Assembly (NCBI RefSeq): GCF_000379105.1
Contig: NZ_KB900609.1
Span: 3,271,773-3,335,772, forward strand
Origin: Methylobacterium sp. WSM2598
GTDB taxonomy: Bacteria > Pseudomonadota > Alphaproteobacteria > Rhizobiales > Beijerinckiaceae
Direction of reading: 5' to 3'
Length of the DNA: 64,000 bases
Shown: in pieces, positions 54,143 through 63,284 of the stretch
Position numbering within the stretch: the stretch's first letter is position 1
Layout: each line of letters begins with the position of its first letter
Notes under the pieces: model-generated
What the model saw: the letters and a program-made list of their open reading frames with translations, nothing else
Told to the model about the DNA's origin: nothing
The model's database searches: none
Made by a program: the position numbers and the translations under genes

Positions 54143-54212
54143 GCAAGCTGGGGATGATGACTGAGGCAGGGGGGCGCCGAGGCGATGCGCCGGGAGCCGG
54201 CGCGGACCCGCG

Positions 54213-54241
54213 TTGACGGGCGCCCGCCCGGCCGATATGTT
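54213..54241 (+). promoter_or_regulatory. Promoter of the topoisomerase gene
   Basis: TTGACG (54213-54218), a 17-base spacer and TATGTT (54236-54241), ending 39 bases before the start codon. A good match to a housekeeping promoter. Confidence 0.6.
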
Positions 54242-54280
54242 CCTGATCCGTTCGCATTCTGCCGCTGAGGATCTGGCGCC

Positions 54281-56737
54281 ATGGCCCGTGGCCAGGCCGG
54301 AAGGACGTTGTTCTTCTTCGAGAAGCCCTCGGCGATGCGCGAGCTGCAGCGCTTCTTCCGCGCGCCGACGACGGTCTGCATCGCCGCCGAGGGGCACCTG
54401 CTCGCCGCGCAGGAACCCGCCGAGATCAGGCCGGCCTGGAAGGCGTGGCGGTTCGAGGACCTGCCGATCGCCGTCGACGAGATCCCGCTCTGCTGCGGGC
54501 AGAGCCGGTCCGGGGCCTCGCACGCCGCTCGGATCGCGGCGATCCGCCGGGCCCTCGACGGGGTCGAGCGGGTGATCATCGCCACCGATCCGGGCCGCGA
54601 GGGCTCGATGATCGCCTGGGAGGTGCTGGAGCACCTGGGCTATCGCGGCCGGGTCGACCGGCTGCGCCTCGGCGCCCTCGACGAGGTCTCGATCCGGCGC
54701 GCCTTCGCGGCCCTGGGGCGCGACCCGGATTCGGGCGAGCGGGACTACGCCGCCTACCAGGAGGCGCTCTGCCGCCGCTACGAGGATTGGCATCTCGGAC
54801 TCAACGGCACCCGGGCGGTGTCGCTGCGCCTGCGCCCGGCGGCCTTCCGGGAGCCCTGGCGCTTCGGCGGCGTGCAGACGCCGACCCTCGCGCTGCTGGC
54901 CGATCTGGAGCGGCGCATCCGGGACTTCGTGCCGCGGGAATTCTTCCGGGTCGCGCTGCCGGTCGCGACGGTGAGCGGGGCGGAGCTGACGCTGTGGCAC
55001 GCGCCGAAGGAGCGGATCTTCGCCCGCGAGGAGGCGGAGGCGATCGCGGCCGCGGCGCGCGGCTGGGCCGGGCCCCTCGCGGTCGCCGAGCGGGACGTGC
55101 GGCGCCCGCCGCCGCGGCTGTTCTCGAAGGACACCCTGGCCCGGCGCTGCGCCAAGAGCTTCGGCTTCGACCCGCAGCGCACCGCCTCCCTGGCCCAGGA
55201 CCTCTACGACCGCGGCTTCCTGAGCTACCCGCGCACCGAATCCGAGCACTTGCCGGAGAGCCAGAGCGGCGACGCGCCGGCCGTGCTCGCGGCGCTCGGC
55301 GCGAGCCTGCCCGACCTCGCCGGGCTCGTCCCGGCGCCCGGGGCGGTCGTGCTCCGCCGCGGTCCGCGCGGCCACTACGTCAAGGATCCGGGCGAGCACC
55401 ACGCCATCGTGCCGCTGCGCAAGGTGCCGCGGCCGGGCGAGGTCGGGCCGGAGGCGTGGCGGCTCTGGGAGCTGGTGGCCAAGGCCTTCCTGGCCGCCCA
55501 CCTGCCGGACGGGATCGACGCCCGGACCACGGTCTCGGCCGAGGTCGCGACCGCGCTCGGGCCCAAGCGCTTCGCGGTGACCGGCAGCGTCGTGCGCGCG
55601 CCCGGCTGGCGGGCGGTCTACGGCGCCGAGGCCGAGGACGAGGAGCCCGTGCCCGGCAAGGCGAAGCGGGAGGACGAGCCCTCGGCCGGGCGCCTGCCGC
55701 CGGTCGCACCGGGCGAGGCGGCCCGCGCCGGCGAGGCGCGGGTCGAGGGCGCGATGACCGAGCCGCCGCGCCGGATCACCCGCGGCGAGCTGCCGGTGGT
55801 GATGGGCCGGCTCATCGACCAGGTGGAGGATCCGGCGCTCAAGCGCGCCCTGGAGAACCCGGCGAACCCGAACGAGCCCCGCGGCCTCGGGACGGCCGCG
55901 ACCCGCGACGCGGTGCTGCCGAAGCTGGAGAAGAGCGGCTACGTCGTCCTCGGCGGCGCTCTCCCCGCCGATGCGCGGGCCGGTGCGGGGGGCAACGCCC
56001 CGCGGCGCCGGCGCGACACCCCCGGCCGCGCCGACCGGGGCGGGGGCGGCGCCAGGGGCCGCGACCCCACGATCACCGTGACGGAGGCGGGCCTCGCCTT
56101 CATCGACGCCGTCCGGCGGGTCTTCCCGGCCTACGGCGACCCGGTCGGGCGCGCGGTGTTCGAGGCGGACCTCGCCGAGATCGGCCGGGCCGCGACGCGC
56201 GCCGAGGCGGTGAGCCGGGCCGAGACGTTTCGGCAGCGGACCCGGGCGCGCCTCGACGCGCTGATCGCCGCAGTGGCCGGGCTGGAACGGGCCGCCGTCG
56301 AGGGCCCGGCCGCCGCGCCGGCCGGGCGGCCGCCGAGCGACGCGATGGTGGCCTTCGCGACGGCGCTCGCCGCCCGGAAGAACCTGCCCCTGCCCCGCGG
56401 CGTCGCGCGCGACGCCGCGGTCTGCCGGCGCTTCCTCGACGCGCACGCGGAGAAGCGGGAGCCGACCGCGCCGGGCGCCCCGCGCCGGCCCACGCCCGCC
56501 ATGCTGCGCTACGCCGAATCCCTCGCGCGGGAGGCGGGCCTGCCCGACCTGCCCGAGGAGGCGCGGACGGAGTTCGCGGCCTGCCGGGCCTTCCTCGACG
56601 CGCATGCCCGGCCGGCGCCCGCGGAGGCGCGGGAGCGCGCCGGCCCCCGCCGGCCCGGCGCGGGGCGCCCGCGACGGAGGCCCGCGCGCTCACCCCGCGC
56701 CCGGACGGCGGGGACCGCCCTCGGGGAGCCGGCCTGA
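54281..56737 (+). CDS. Type IA DNA topoisomerase (TopB-like) with altered Toprim motif
   Basis: An 818-residue topoisomerase III-like enzyme. The Toprim glutamate is in FFEKPSAM (Glu14), the catalytic tyrosine is Tyr316 in FLSYPRTES, and HAIVP and GLGTAATRDAV are the usual later motifs. The Toprim DxD, normally DPD/DLD-REG, reads TDPGREG (Asp103, Gly105): one acidic metal ligand is lost. There are no C-terminal zinc ribbons; instead two repeats of about 42 residues (684-725 and 735-776), each running from an M...A..LA start to FLDAHA. An Arg/Gly-rich insert sits near 565-590. Resembles the accessory or plasmid-type TopB group. Confidence 0.85.
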   Translation: MARGQAGRTLFFFEKPSAMRELQRFFRAPTTVCIAAEGHLLAAQEPAEIRPAWKAWRFEDLPIAVDEIPLCCGQSRSGASHAARIAAIRRALDGVERVIIATDPGREGSMIAWEVLEHLGYRGRVDRLRLGALDEVSIRRAFAALGRDPDSGERDYAAYQEALCRRYEDWHLGLNGTRAVSLRLRPAAFREPWRFGGVQTPTLALLADLERRIRDFVPREFFRVALPVATVSGAELTLWHAPKERIFAREEAEAIAAAARGWAGPLAVAERDVRRPPPRLFSKDTLARRCAKSFGFDPQRTASLAQDLYDRGFLSYPRTESEHLPESQSGDAPAVLAALGASLPDLAGLVPAPGAVVLRRGPRGHYVKDPGEHHAIVPLRKVPRPGEVGPEAWRLWELVAKAFLAAHLPDGIDARTTVSAEVATALGPKRFAVTGSVVRAPGWRAVYGAEAEDEEPVPGKAKREDEPSAGRLPPVAPGEAARAGEARVEGAMTEPPRRITRGELPVVMGRLIDQVEDPALKRALENPANPNEPRGLGTAATRDAVLPKLEKSGYVVLGGALPADARAGAGGNAPRRRRDTPGRADRGGGGARGRDPTITVTEAGLAFIDAVRRVFPAYGDPVGRAVFEADLAEIGRAATRAEAVSRAETFRQRTRARLDALIAAVAGLERAAVEGPAAAPAGRPPSDAMVAFATALAARKNLPLPRGVARDAAVCRRFLDAHAEKREPTAPGAPRRPTPAMLRYAESLAREAGLPDLPEEARTEFAACRAFLDAHARPAPAEARERAGPRRPGAGRPRRRPARSPRARTAGTALGEPA

Positions 56738-56752
56738 TCCGGGCCCGCGCGC

Positions 56753-58849
56753 TCAGGCGGCGCGCAGGCCCGAGAGGAAGCGCGTCACCTCCTCCGAGAG
56801 GTGCTGCGCCTCGCGCGAGAGGTCGGAGGCCGAGGACAGCACCTGGCCGGCGGTGGTGCCGGTCCGCTCCGCCGCCCCCGCGACGCCCGCGATGGTGTTC
56901 CTGACCTCGCCCGCGCCGTCCGCCGCCTGCGTGACGTTGCGCAGGATCTCCTGCGTGACCGCGCCCTGCTCCTCGACCGCCGAGGCGGTGGCGACCGCGA
57001 GGCCGCTGATCTCCCGGATCCGCGCCGCGATGCCGCCGATCGCCGCCACGGCGTTGCCGGTCGCGCCCTGGACCTGCCCAATCTGCCGGGCGATCTCGTC
57101 GGTGGCCTTGGCGGTCTGGTCGGCCAGGGCCTTCACCTCGGCGGCGACCACGGCGAAGCCGCGCCCCGCCTCGCCGGCCCGCGCCGCCTCGATCGTGGCG
57201 TTCAAGGCCAGCAGGTTGGTCTGGCTCGCGATCGAGGAGATGATCGACACCACGTCGCCGATCCGGGCGACCGCGCCGCTCAGTTCGTGGACGAGCGAGG
57301 CGGTCTGGTCCGCCTCGCCGACCGCCACGCGGGCGAGATCCGCCGAGCCGGAGACCTGCCGGCCGATCTCCTGGGCCGAGGCGCCGAGCTCCTCGGTCGC
57401 GGCCGCCACCGCCGCGACGTTGGACGCGGCCCGCTCGGCCGAGGACGCGACCCGCGCGGAGCGGTCCGCCGTCTCGGCCGCGGTGCTGGTCATCGCGCCG
57501 GCGGCACTCTGCAGCGCGTCGGCCGACGAGGAGACGACCGTGATGATGCCGCTCACCGCCGCCTCGAAGGCGTCGGCCAGCTGGCGGCGGCCGGCCCGCC
57601 GCTGCTCCTGGGCCGAGAGGCGCTCGCGGGAGGCCTGCTCCTCCGTCGCCCTGGCGTGGACCAGGTTCGTGCGGAAGACCTGCACGGCCGCCGCCATCGC
57701 GCCGAGCTCGTCCCGGCGTCCCGCCCCCGGCACCTCGACGTCCATGCGCCCGGCCGCGAGGTCCTGCATCGCGACCGACAGGTTCAGGATGCCGCGCACC
57801 ACCCTGACCTGCACGATCACGAGCGCCGCCCCGGTGAGGAGCACCAGCGCGACGATCAGCGCCGCGCAGAGGGACACCGCCCGGCCGGCCTGCGCCGAGC
57901 GGGCCTGGGCCTCGGCGACGGCCGCGTCCAGCAGGGCGACCGCCACGTCGACGATGGCGGCCTGGCCCTCGAAGACGCTCATATCCCATTCCCGGCGCGG
58001 CAGCTGGATCGGGCGGCCGTCATGCACCGCGGCGGTGGCGGAGTCGCGCATCCGCGCCATGCTCCCGGCGTAGTTCAGGTCCTGGGCGCGCGCGTAGGCG
58101 TCGCGCACCGCGGCCTCGAAGCCGCCGGCCTTGATCATGCGGCCGACGAGCTGCCAGGCGCTGCGGTTCTGGGTGTCCGCCTGGCCGAGCTCGATCGCCT
58201 CGGCCGGCGTGGCCGGCCGCCCCGCCGCCATCAGGTTGTTGGTGACGAAGGCGTGCTGCCCGATCGAGGTCCGGGCCAGCCAGGTCGTCATGCGCGCGTC
58301 GAGATGTCCCGAGAGCGCGGGATCCAGCGCGCGGATCTCGGTCTCGACGGCGTCGGAGGCCGCTTCGAGGAGCGTGACGAGGCGGGTTCCGAGTTCCATC
58401 ATCCGCTTGCCCAGCGCGGGATCGCGCGCCGGGAGCTCCTGGCCGTAGGCCGCCGTCACGGACGGGCGCAGCCGCTTCCACTCCTCGTAGAGCGCGTCGA
58501 TCTCGGCGCCCTTGTCGCGCAGGGCGGGGCTCGCCACGCGGCGCATCTCCCCCACCGCCCGCGCGACGGCCTGATCCAGGGCGGGCCGGGCCTCGAGCGA
58601 CTTCTCCCGGTTCCAGCGACCGGTCTCGAGGTCCTGCATCAGGGCGGTGAAGCCGTAACCGCGCTCCAGGCGCGTCCCGGTCAGCCCGAGGAAGAGCGCC
58701 CGGTCGGCCGCCACGTAGGTCGCGACCCGGTCGGCGACCTCCCTGCGGTCGATCAGCCCGGCGAGCTGGAACGCCGCGAGCGCGACCGCGGCGAGCCCGA
58801 GCCCCAGCGACAGTGACATGACGACGACGCGGATCGACAGGGACCGCAT
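56753..58849 (-). CDS. Methyl-accepting chemotaxis protein
   Basis: A 698-residue chemoreceptor. First membrane helix about 9-30, a large helical periplasmic domain (about 31-320, unclassified), second membrane helix about 325-348, HAMP about 349-400 and a long cytoplasmic signalling coil. The hairpin tip [24 protein letters not shown] is the invariant CheA/CheW contact. No C-terminal CheR-binding pentapeptide (ends LSGLRAA). It is next to flagellar genes on the same strand; the ligand is unknown. Confidence 0.94.
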   Translation of the reverse strand: MRSLSIRVVVMSLSLGLGLAAVALAAFQLAGLIDRREVADRVATYVAADRALFLGLTGTRLERGYGFTALMQDLETGRWNREKSLEARPALDQAVARAVGEMRRVASPALRDKGAEIDALYEEWKRLRPSVTAAYGQELPARDPALGKRMMELGTRLVTLLEAASDAVETEIRALDPALSGHLDARMTTWLARTSIGQHAFVTNNLMAAGRPATPAEAIELGQADTQNRSAWQLVGRMIKAGGFEAAVRDAYARAQDLNYAGSMARMRDSATAAVHDGRPIQLPRREWDMSVFEGQAAIVDVAVALLDAAVAEAQARSAQAGRAVSLCAALIVALVLLTGAALVIVQVRVVRGILNLSVAMQDLAAGRMDVEVPGAGRRDELGAMAAAVQVFRTNLVHARATEEQASRERLSAQEQRRAGRRQLADAFEAAVSGIITVVSSSADALQSAAGAMTSTAAETADRSARVASSAERAASNVAAVAAATEELGASAQEIGRQVSGSADLARVAVGEADQTASLVHELSGAVARIGDVVSIISSIASQTNLLALNATIEAARAGEAGRGFAVVAAEVKALADQTAKATDEIARQIGQVQGATGNAVAAIGGIAARIREISGLAVATASAVEEQGAVTQEILRNVTQAADGAGEVRNTIAGVAGAAERTGTTAGQVLSSASDLSREAQHLSEEVTRFLSGLRAA

Positions 58850-59022
58850 GGGGAGCTCCCGATTGCTCGAATCCGCCGGATGATCGGCGGCAAGTCTGTA
58901 TTCTTCCCTAAGGAAAGTGGCCCTCCGATCTGGACCAAAGGCCTATCCGGGCTGCAGCGCGTGGTCGCGTCGGAAGCCGGAGCGCTCGGGCCCCGGGATG
59001 CCGGTCCGGCGAGGCCGGGGCG

Positions 59023-60003
59023 TCACCGCCCGGGCGGAGGCTCGATCGCCGGCAACTCGTTCGGGGGCAGCGCGGCGGCGCTCGGCGCGGGCGGCGGGAC
59101 GGGGGCGCCGCGGGCGCGCATCGCCAGGGCGACCGTCAGCTTCTCGGCGGCCTCCGGCTGCATCACCGCCAGCACCTCGGCCATCTTGCGCGGGTTCATC
59201 GCGACCACGACCGGCACCAGCACGTCGAGGGAGAGCCGGTCGAAGACGCGCGCCGCCTCCTTCGGCTTCATGGTCTCGTACATGGTGACGAGGGGCTTCA
59301 ACCCCGCCGCCTCGCTCTCGCCGCGCTTGGCCACGGCGGCGCCCTCGGCCTTGTCCTCCAGGGATTTCAGGTCGCGGATGCGCGTCTCCAGCCGGCGCTC
59401 GGCGTTCTCGAGGAGCTGCTCGCGGGTGTCGAGGTCGCGGTTGCGCTGCTGCAGCGCGTCGCGGCGGGCGCCGAGCTTCTCGAGGATCGCCCGCTCGCTG
59501 GAGGCGCCCTCGGGCGCGGCCCTGGGGGCGGGCCGGGACGCGGGCGGCTCCCTGCCCGCCTCCCTGGTCTCCCGCTCGGCCTCCTCCATCGACCCGACCG
59601 AGCCGGTCACCGAGGGGTCCGGCAGCTCGGCCCCCGCGCGGGCATGCGAGAGCACGCGGGCGAAATCCGTGCGGCGCGCCGGGCCGTCCTCCGCCGCGAG
59701 GCTGAGGAGCTTGAGGATCAGCAGGCCGCCCGCCGCGAGCGCGACCGCATCCACGAGCCGCAGGCGCGGGCTCGGCCCCCGCCAGGAGGGCTTCTTGACG
59801 AGCTTGCCGGGCGAGGGCCGCCCGCGTCCGGCGCGGGGCTTGGCGTCTGGCTTGACGTCTGGCTTGACGCCTGGCCTGGCCTCCGGCTTAGCCGCGGGCC
59901 TGGCCTCCGGCTTGGCCGCGGGCCTGGCCTCTGGCCCGGACGGGCGATGGGTGGGCTGCGTCCCGGCGAGCCGCGCGGCCAGCCGCCGCAGGGTTCCGCT
60001 CAT
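59023..60003 (-). CDS. motE: MotE-like flagellar protein (MgtE-N domain)
   Basis: MotE is a periplasmic chaperone of the motor protein MotC in rhizobia. The 326-residue protein has a Pro/Ala/Lys-rich N-terminus with repeats of PEARPAAK (residues 24-58), one membrane segment (LVDAVALAAGGLLILKLLSL), a coiled coil (about 170-225) and the MgtE-N-like domain (MYETMKPKEAARVFDRLSLDVLVPVVVAMNPRKMAEVLAVM). Its ATG overlaps the stop of the DUF6468 gene (ATGA). Last gene of the fliL-fliM transcript. Identification as MotE rather than a general MgtE-N flagellar protein is by context. Confidence 0.82.
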   Translation of the reverse strand: MSGTLRRLAARLAGTQPTHRPSGPEARPAAKPEARPAAKPEARPGVKPDVKPDAKPRAGRGRPSPGKLVKKPSWRGPSPRLRLVDAVALAAGGLLILKLLSLAAEDGPARRTDFARVLSHARAGAELPDPSVTGSVGSMEEAERETREAGREPPASRPAPRAAPEGASSERAILEKLGARRDALQQRNRDLDTREQLLENAERRLETRIRDLKSLEDKAEGAAVAKRGESEAAGLKPLVTMYETMKPKEAARVFDRLSLDVLVPVVVAMNPRKMAEVLAVMQPEAAEKLTVALAMRARGAPVPPPAPSAAALPPNELPAIEPPPGR

Positions 60004-60491
60004 GCGGCCTGGCTCTGGAGGCGGTTGAGGGCCCGCTCGCTGAGCGCGCGGGCGGCGGCGGCGGCGGCGCCGAGGCGCTCGGCGGTCGAGGGCTCGGGCG
60101 GGGCGGCGGGCGCTCGGGCCGGGGCGGCGGACATCACGGCGGGCGCGGCCGCGGCCGCGGCCGGGCGTGCCTGGGCGACGATGCGGGCGATGCGCTCCAC
60201 CACCTCCTCGCCGGCCCGGACCTGCTCGGCGAGCCCCGCCGTCGTCGCCTCCGCCACGGTGAGGCGCTCGGCCAGGGTGCGCTCGCAGGCGCCGAGCGTC
60301 GCGCGAAGCCCGGTGATGGCCCGCTCGGCCGATTCGGTCGCGATCATGAGGTCGCCGATGGTGCGGCGCATGGCGGATTCGTCGGCCTTGAGCCGCACGA
60401 TGCGGCGGCTCAGCGTCACCGACGAGACGATGCTCGCGACGAGGAGCACGGCGACGAGCCCGTCGGCCAGCAATCCGACCAGGGCTGTCAT
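60000..60491 (-). CDS. DUF6468 flagellar-operon protein
   Basis: A 163-residue protein: one N-terminal membrane helix (LVGLLADGLVAVLLVASIVSSVTL) and a long coiled coil (residues about 28-110) with an Ala/Pro linker and a short C-terminal helix. Proteins of this shape (DUF6468) are encoded between fliM and motE in alphaproteobacteria. Function unknown, presumably at the motor. Overlaps motE by four bases. Confidence 0.8.
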   Translation of the reverse strand: MTALVGLLADGLVAVLLVASIVSSVTLSRRIVRLKADESAMRRTIGDLMIATESAERAITGLRATLGACERTLAERLTVAEATTAGLAEQVRAGEEVVERIARIVAQARPAAAAAAPAVMSAAPARAPAAPPEPSTAERLGAAAAAARALSERALNRLQSQAA

Positions 60492-60526
60492 GGCGAAGCC
60501 GCTTGCGCGAGGGCGTGGGACACGGG

Positions 60527-61738
60527 TCAGCCGTCCTTCTGGTTCTTCATCGAGGCCTCGAAGGCCGCGAAGGTGGTGCGGGCGCGCCGGAGCGGGCGGG
60601 TGACCTGGACCGCGATGCTGTCCTCCAGCCGCCCGATCCGCCCCTGGCTCAGCGCCCAGTCGCCGCAGCGCAGGGTGATGAGGTCCGTGGGCTTGGCGTC
60701 GAACAGGATCGTGTCGCCCACTTCGAGGGCGAGGACGCGCTTGAGCGGCAGGGTCATCTGGTGGAGCACCGCCTCCACCTCGACCTCGGCCTGCCAGATC
60801 TCGGTGGCGAGGTGCCCCTCCCAGACGTGGTCCCGCCCGAGCTTCTCGCCCATGAAGCTCTGCAGCAGCAGGTCGCGGATCGGCTCGATCGTGGCGTAGG
60901 GGAACAGGATCTGCAGCAGGCCGCCGCGGCCCTCCATGTCGAGCTTGAGGTCGATCAGGATGGCGGCGTTGGCCGGCCGGGTGATGGTGGCGAAGCGCGG
61001 GTTCGATTCGAGCCGGTCGATCTGGAAGCGCACCGGCGAGAGGGGCTGGAAGGAGGCTTCGAGGTCGCCGAGGATGATCTCCAGCATGCGCCGCACCAGC
61101 GACATCTCGATGCTGGTGAAGGGCCGCCCGTCGAGGCGGATCGTCGTCGTGCCGCGCTTGCCGCCGAGCAGCAGGTCGAGCGTCGCGTAGGCGAGGTTCG
61201 AATCGACCGTGACGAGGCCGGAATTCTCCCACAGGTCGGCCTTGAACACGCCGAGCAGCGTCGGTAGCGGAATCGCGTTGAGGTAGTCGCCGAAGCGCAC
61301 CGAGGTGATGTTGTCGAGCGTGACCTCGACGTTGTCCTGGAAGAAGTTGCGCAGGGAGGTCGACAACAACCGGATCATCCGGTCGAAGATGATCTCCAGC
61401 ATCGGCAGGCGTTCGTAGGAGACGACGCCCGAATCGACGATCGCGCGGATGCCGCCCGCGCCCGAGGCCGAGAGTTCCCTCAGCGAGAAGCCGAGGACCT
61501 GGTCAATCTCCTCCTGGTTGAGGATCCGGTCGTTCCCGGCGAGTTCGGGGAGGTTCTCGGCCTCGCCCTCGTCGATCATGTTGGCCCATTCGGCCGCCAT
61601 GTCGCTCGACAGGGTCGTGCCCTGCTCGGCGAGGGCCGCGCCCCATTCCTCCGCCAGGGAGGCGTCGCCGCCGGCATTCTGCTCGGCGAGCGCCGCCGCC
61701 CAGTCGTCGTCCAGGATCTCGTCGTCCGGTCCGGCCAA
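60527..61738 (-). CDS. fliM: Flagellar motor switch protein FliM
   Basis: FliM is the middle C-ring protein that binds CheY-P. The core is complete: RILNQEEIDQVLGF (the EIDxLL-type N-terminal motif, here near residue 75), the middle domain (GFxxxRMIRLLSTSLRNFF region, FGDYLNAIPLPTLLGVF, MEIILGDLEASF-like) and the FliN-like C-domain (MTLPLKRVLALEVGDTIL). The first 70 residues are an extra acidic segment with Trp13, Trp32 and Trp51 exactly 19 apart. The start is a TTG (61736-61738) with AGGGA upstream; the next ATG (Met47) would cut the repeat region. Operon fliL-fliM-DUF6468-motE. Confidence 0.95.
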   Translation of the reverse strand: MAGPDDEILDDDWAAALAEQNAGGDASLAEEWGAALAEQGTTLSSDMAAEWANMIDEGEAENLPELAGNDRILNQEEIDQVLGFSLRELSASGAGGIRAIVDSGVVSYERLPMLEIIFDRMIRLLSTSLRNFFQDNVEVTLDNITSVRFGDYLNAIPLPTLLGVFKADLWENSGLVTVDSNLAYATLDLLLGGKRGTTTIRLDGRPFTSIEMSLVRRMLEIILGDLEASFQPLSPVRFQIDRLESNPRFATITRPANAAILIDLKLDMEGRGGLLQILFPYATIEPIRDLLLQSFMGEKLGRDHVWEGHLATEIWQAEVEVEAVLHQMTLPLKRVLALEVGDTILFDAKPTDLITLRCGDWALSQGRIGRLEDSIAVQVTRPLRRARTTFAAFEASMKNQKDG

Positions 61739-61759
61739 GGTGCTGGTCCCTTCCCGCGG

Positions 61760-62260
61760 CTACTGGATCACGAATTCCTTGAACAGCACGGCGTCCACCC
61801 GGGCCGGGTAGACCGCGACGTTGACGCGCCGCAGCAATTCCTCCCGCAACCGGTAGGTGCCGATCGAGCCGTCGAAATCGGCCGGGCGCATCTCGCGGAT
61901 GTAGACCTGGAAGGCGTCCTCGATGCGCGGCATCAGCGGCTGGATCTCGGCCGCCGTCTTCGGGTCGTGGACCTCCAGGGCGACCTTCAGCTTGATGAAG
62001 CGCACGTTCGGCTGCCCGACATCCGGGGTGAGGTTCATCACGAGGTCGCGCACGTCCAGGAAGGTGATGGCGGGCTTGGCCTCGGCCACCTCCTCGGTCT
62101 TTCCGGCGCGGTACTTCACGAAGCCGTAGCCGCCGCCCGCCAGGAGCAGGACGACGAGCGCGCCCGCGACCAGGGCGAGCGTCTTCCCGCGCTTCGCCTC
62201 CGGGCCCCCGCCCTCCTCGCCCTCCTCGCCCTCGGGCGCCTTCTTCGGCTTCTTCGCCAT
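61760..62260 (-). CDS. fliL: Flagellar basal-body protein FliL
   Basis: FliL surrounds the stator. The 166-residue protein has a Lys/Glu-rich cytoplasmic N-terminus, one membrane helix (TLALVAGALVVLLLAGGGYGF), and the periplasmic domain (FLDVRDLVMNLTPD; VRFIKLKVALEV; LREELLRRVNVAVYP, ending VLFKEFVIQ). It starts the leftward flagellar operon, 21 bases before fliM, facing flgF across a CtrA-type box. Confidence 0.95.
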   Translation of the reverse strand: MAKKPKKAPEGEEGEEGGGPEAKRGKTLALVAGALVVLLLAGGGYGFVKYRAGKTEEVAEAKPAITFLDVRDLVMNLTPDVGQPNVRFIKLKVALEVHDPKTAAEIQPLMPRIEDAFQVYIREMRPADFDGSIGTYRLREELLRRVNVAVYPARVDAVLFKEFVIQ

Positions 62261-62326
62261 GGCTGACCGCGTCCCGCAACCCGCCCGACCGGCGGGGCGT
62301 GCGGCACAACCGGTAAAGGAGCATGG

Positions 62327-62341
62327 TTAATCCGCCGTTAA
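62327..62341. promoter_or_regulatory. CtrA-type box between fliL and flgF
   Basis: A perfect TTAA-N7-TTAA (62327-62330 and 62338-62341), the full consensus for the alphaproteobacterial cell-cycle/flagellar regulator CtrA. It lies 67 bases from the fliL start and 184 from flgF, so it could act on both. Its spacer is in a small inverted repeat (CCGCC-N5-GGCGG). The 62261-62524 gap holds no other feature I can identify. Confidence 0.65.
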
Positions 62342-62524
62342 GGCGGCAGATCCTGCCGGGTCGAAGCTGCCGCCCGGCGCTCCCGGCTCGCGGCCGGGAG
62401 CGCCGGGCATTCGTCCAAGCTGCTGTCGCGCAAGGATTTTCCCCGCCGGCGCGACCTGGCACGGCCCCTGCGATCCCCTCTCCCTGCCGACCCGGCGGGG
62501 AAGGGTTCGCGGAGCGCAGGGACG

Positions 62525-63271
62525 ATGCAGAACGCGCAGTTGATCGGTCTCTCGGCCCAGATGGCGCTCGGGCGCGAACTCGAGGTGATCGCCAACAACA
62601 TGGCGAACGTCTCGACGACGGGCTTCAAGGGCCGCACGACGCATTTCCAGGAATACCTGATGCCCAAGGCCCGGGCCGAGACCTTCCGGATGCCGGACCG
62701 GCGCCTGTCCTACGTCATCGACGCGGGCACGCCCCTCGACCTCTCGCAGGGGCCGATCGAGTCGACCGGCAACCCGCTCAACGCGGCGATCCGGGGCGAC
62801 GCCTTCTTCGCCGTGCAGACGCCGCAGGGCGAGCGCTACACCCGCAACGGCGCCTTCGAGCTCAACGCGCAGGGCCAGCTGGTCACGAGCGACGGCAACC
62901 TCGTCCTCGGCGAGGGCGGGCCGATCCAGATCAACCCGCAGGAGACGGGGCTGGCGATCGGGGCGGACGGCACCGTCTCGACCAGCCAGGGCAACCGGGG
63001 CCGGATCCGCCTCGTGGCCTTCGCGGATCCGCGCCAGCTCACCAATGCGGGGGCGAACCTCTACGCCGCCTCGGCGCCGCCGCGGCCCGCCGGCCCCCTG
63101 GCGCGGATCGAGCCCGGCGCCCTCGAACGCTCCAACGTCAGCCCGGTGCTCACCATGACCCGCATGATGGAGGTCAACCGCGTCTACGCGCTCGTCGCCG
63201 ACACGATCGCGCGCATGGATTCCCTGCGCGGCAGCGCCATCCAGCGCCTCGCCGATGTCGGCAACGCCTGA
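62525..63271 (+). CDS. flgF: Flagellar proximal rod protein FlgF
   Basis: FlgF forms part of the flagellar rod. The 248-residue protein has the rod/hook N-terminal motif (LEVIANNMANVSTTGFKG), the central QGPIESTGNPLNAAIRGDAFFAVQTP block, and the C-terminal coiled coil (MTRMMEVNRVYALVADTI). No signal peptide, as exported by the flagellar apparatus. 13 bases before flgG. Confidence 0.95.
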   Translation: MQNAQLIGLSAQMALGRELEVIANNMANVSTTGFKGRTTHFQEYLMPKARAETFRMPDRRLSYVIDAGTPLDLSQGPIESTGNPLNAAIRGDAFFAVQTPQGERYTRNGAFELNAQGQLVTSDGNLVLGEGGPIQINPQETGLAIGADGTVSTSQGNRGRIRLVAFADPRQLTNAGANLYAASAPPRPAGPLARIEPGALERSNVSPVLTMTRMMEVNRVYALVADTIARMDSLRGSAIQRLADVGNA

Positions 63272-63284
63272 GGAGTGAGCCGCG

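Noticed and set aside
54113..56605. Long minus-strand open frame opposite the topoisomerase
   Set aside because: Composition is repetitive and motif-free, and the plus-strand frame carries all type IA topoisomerase motifs.
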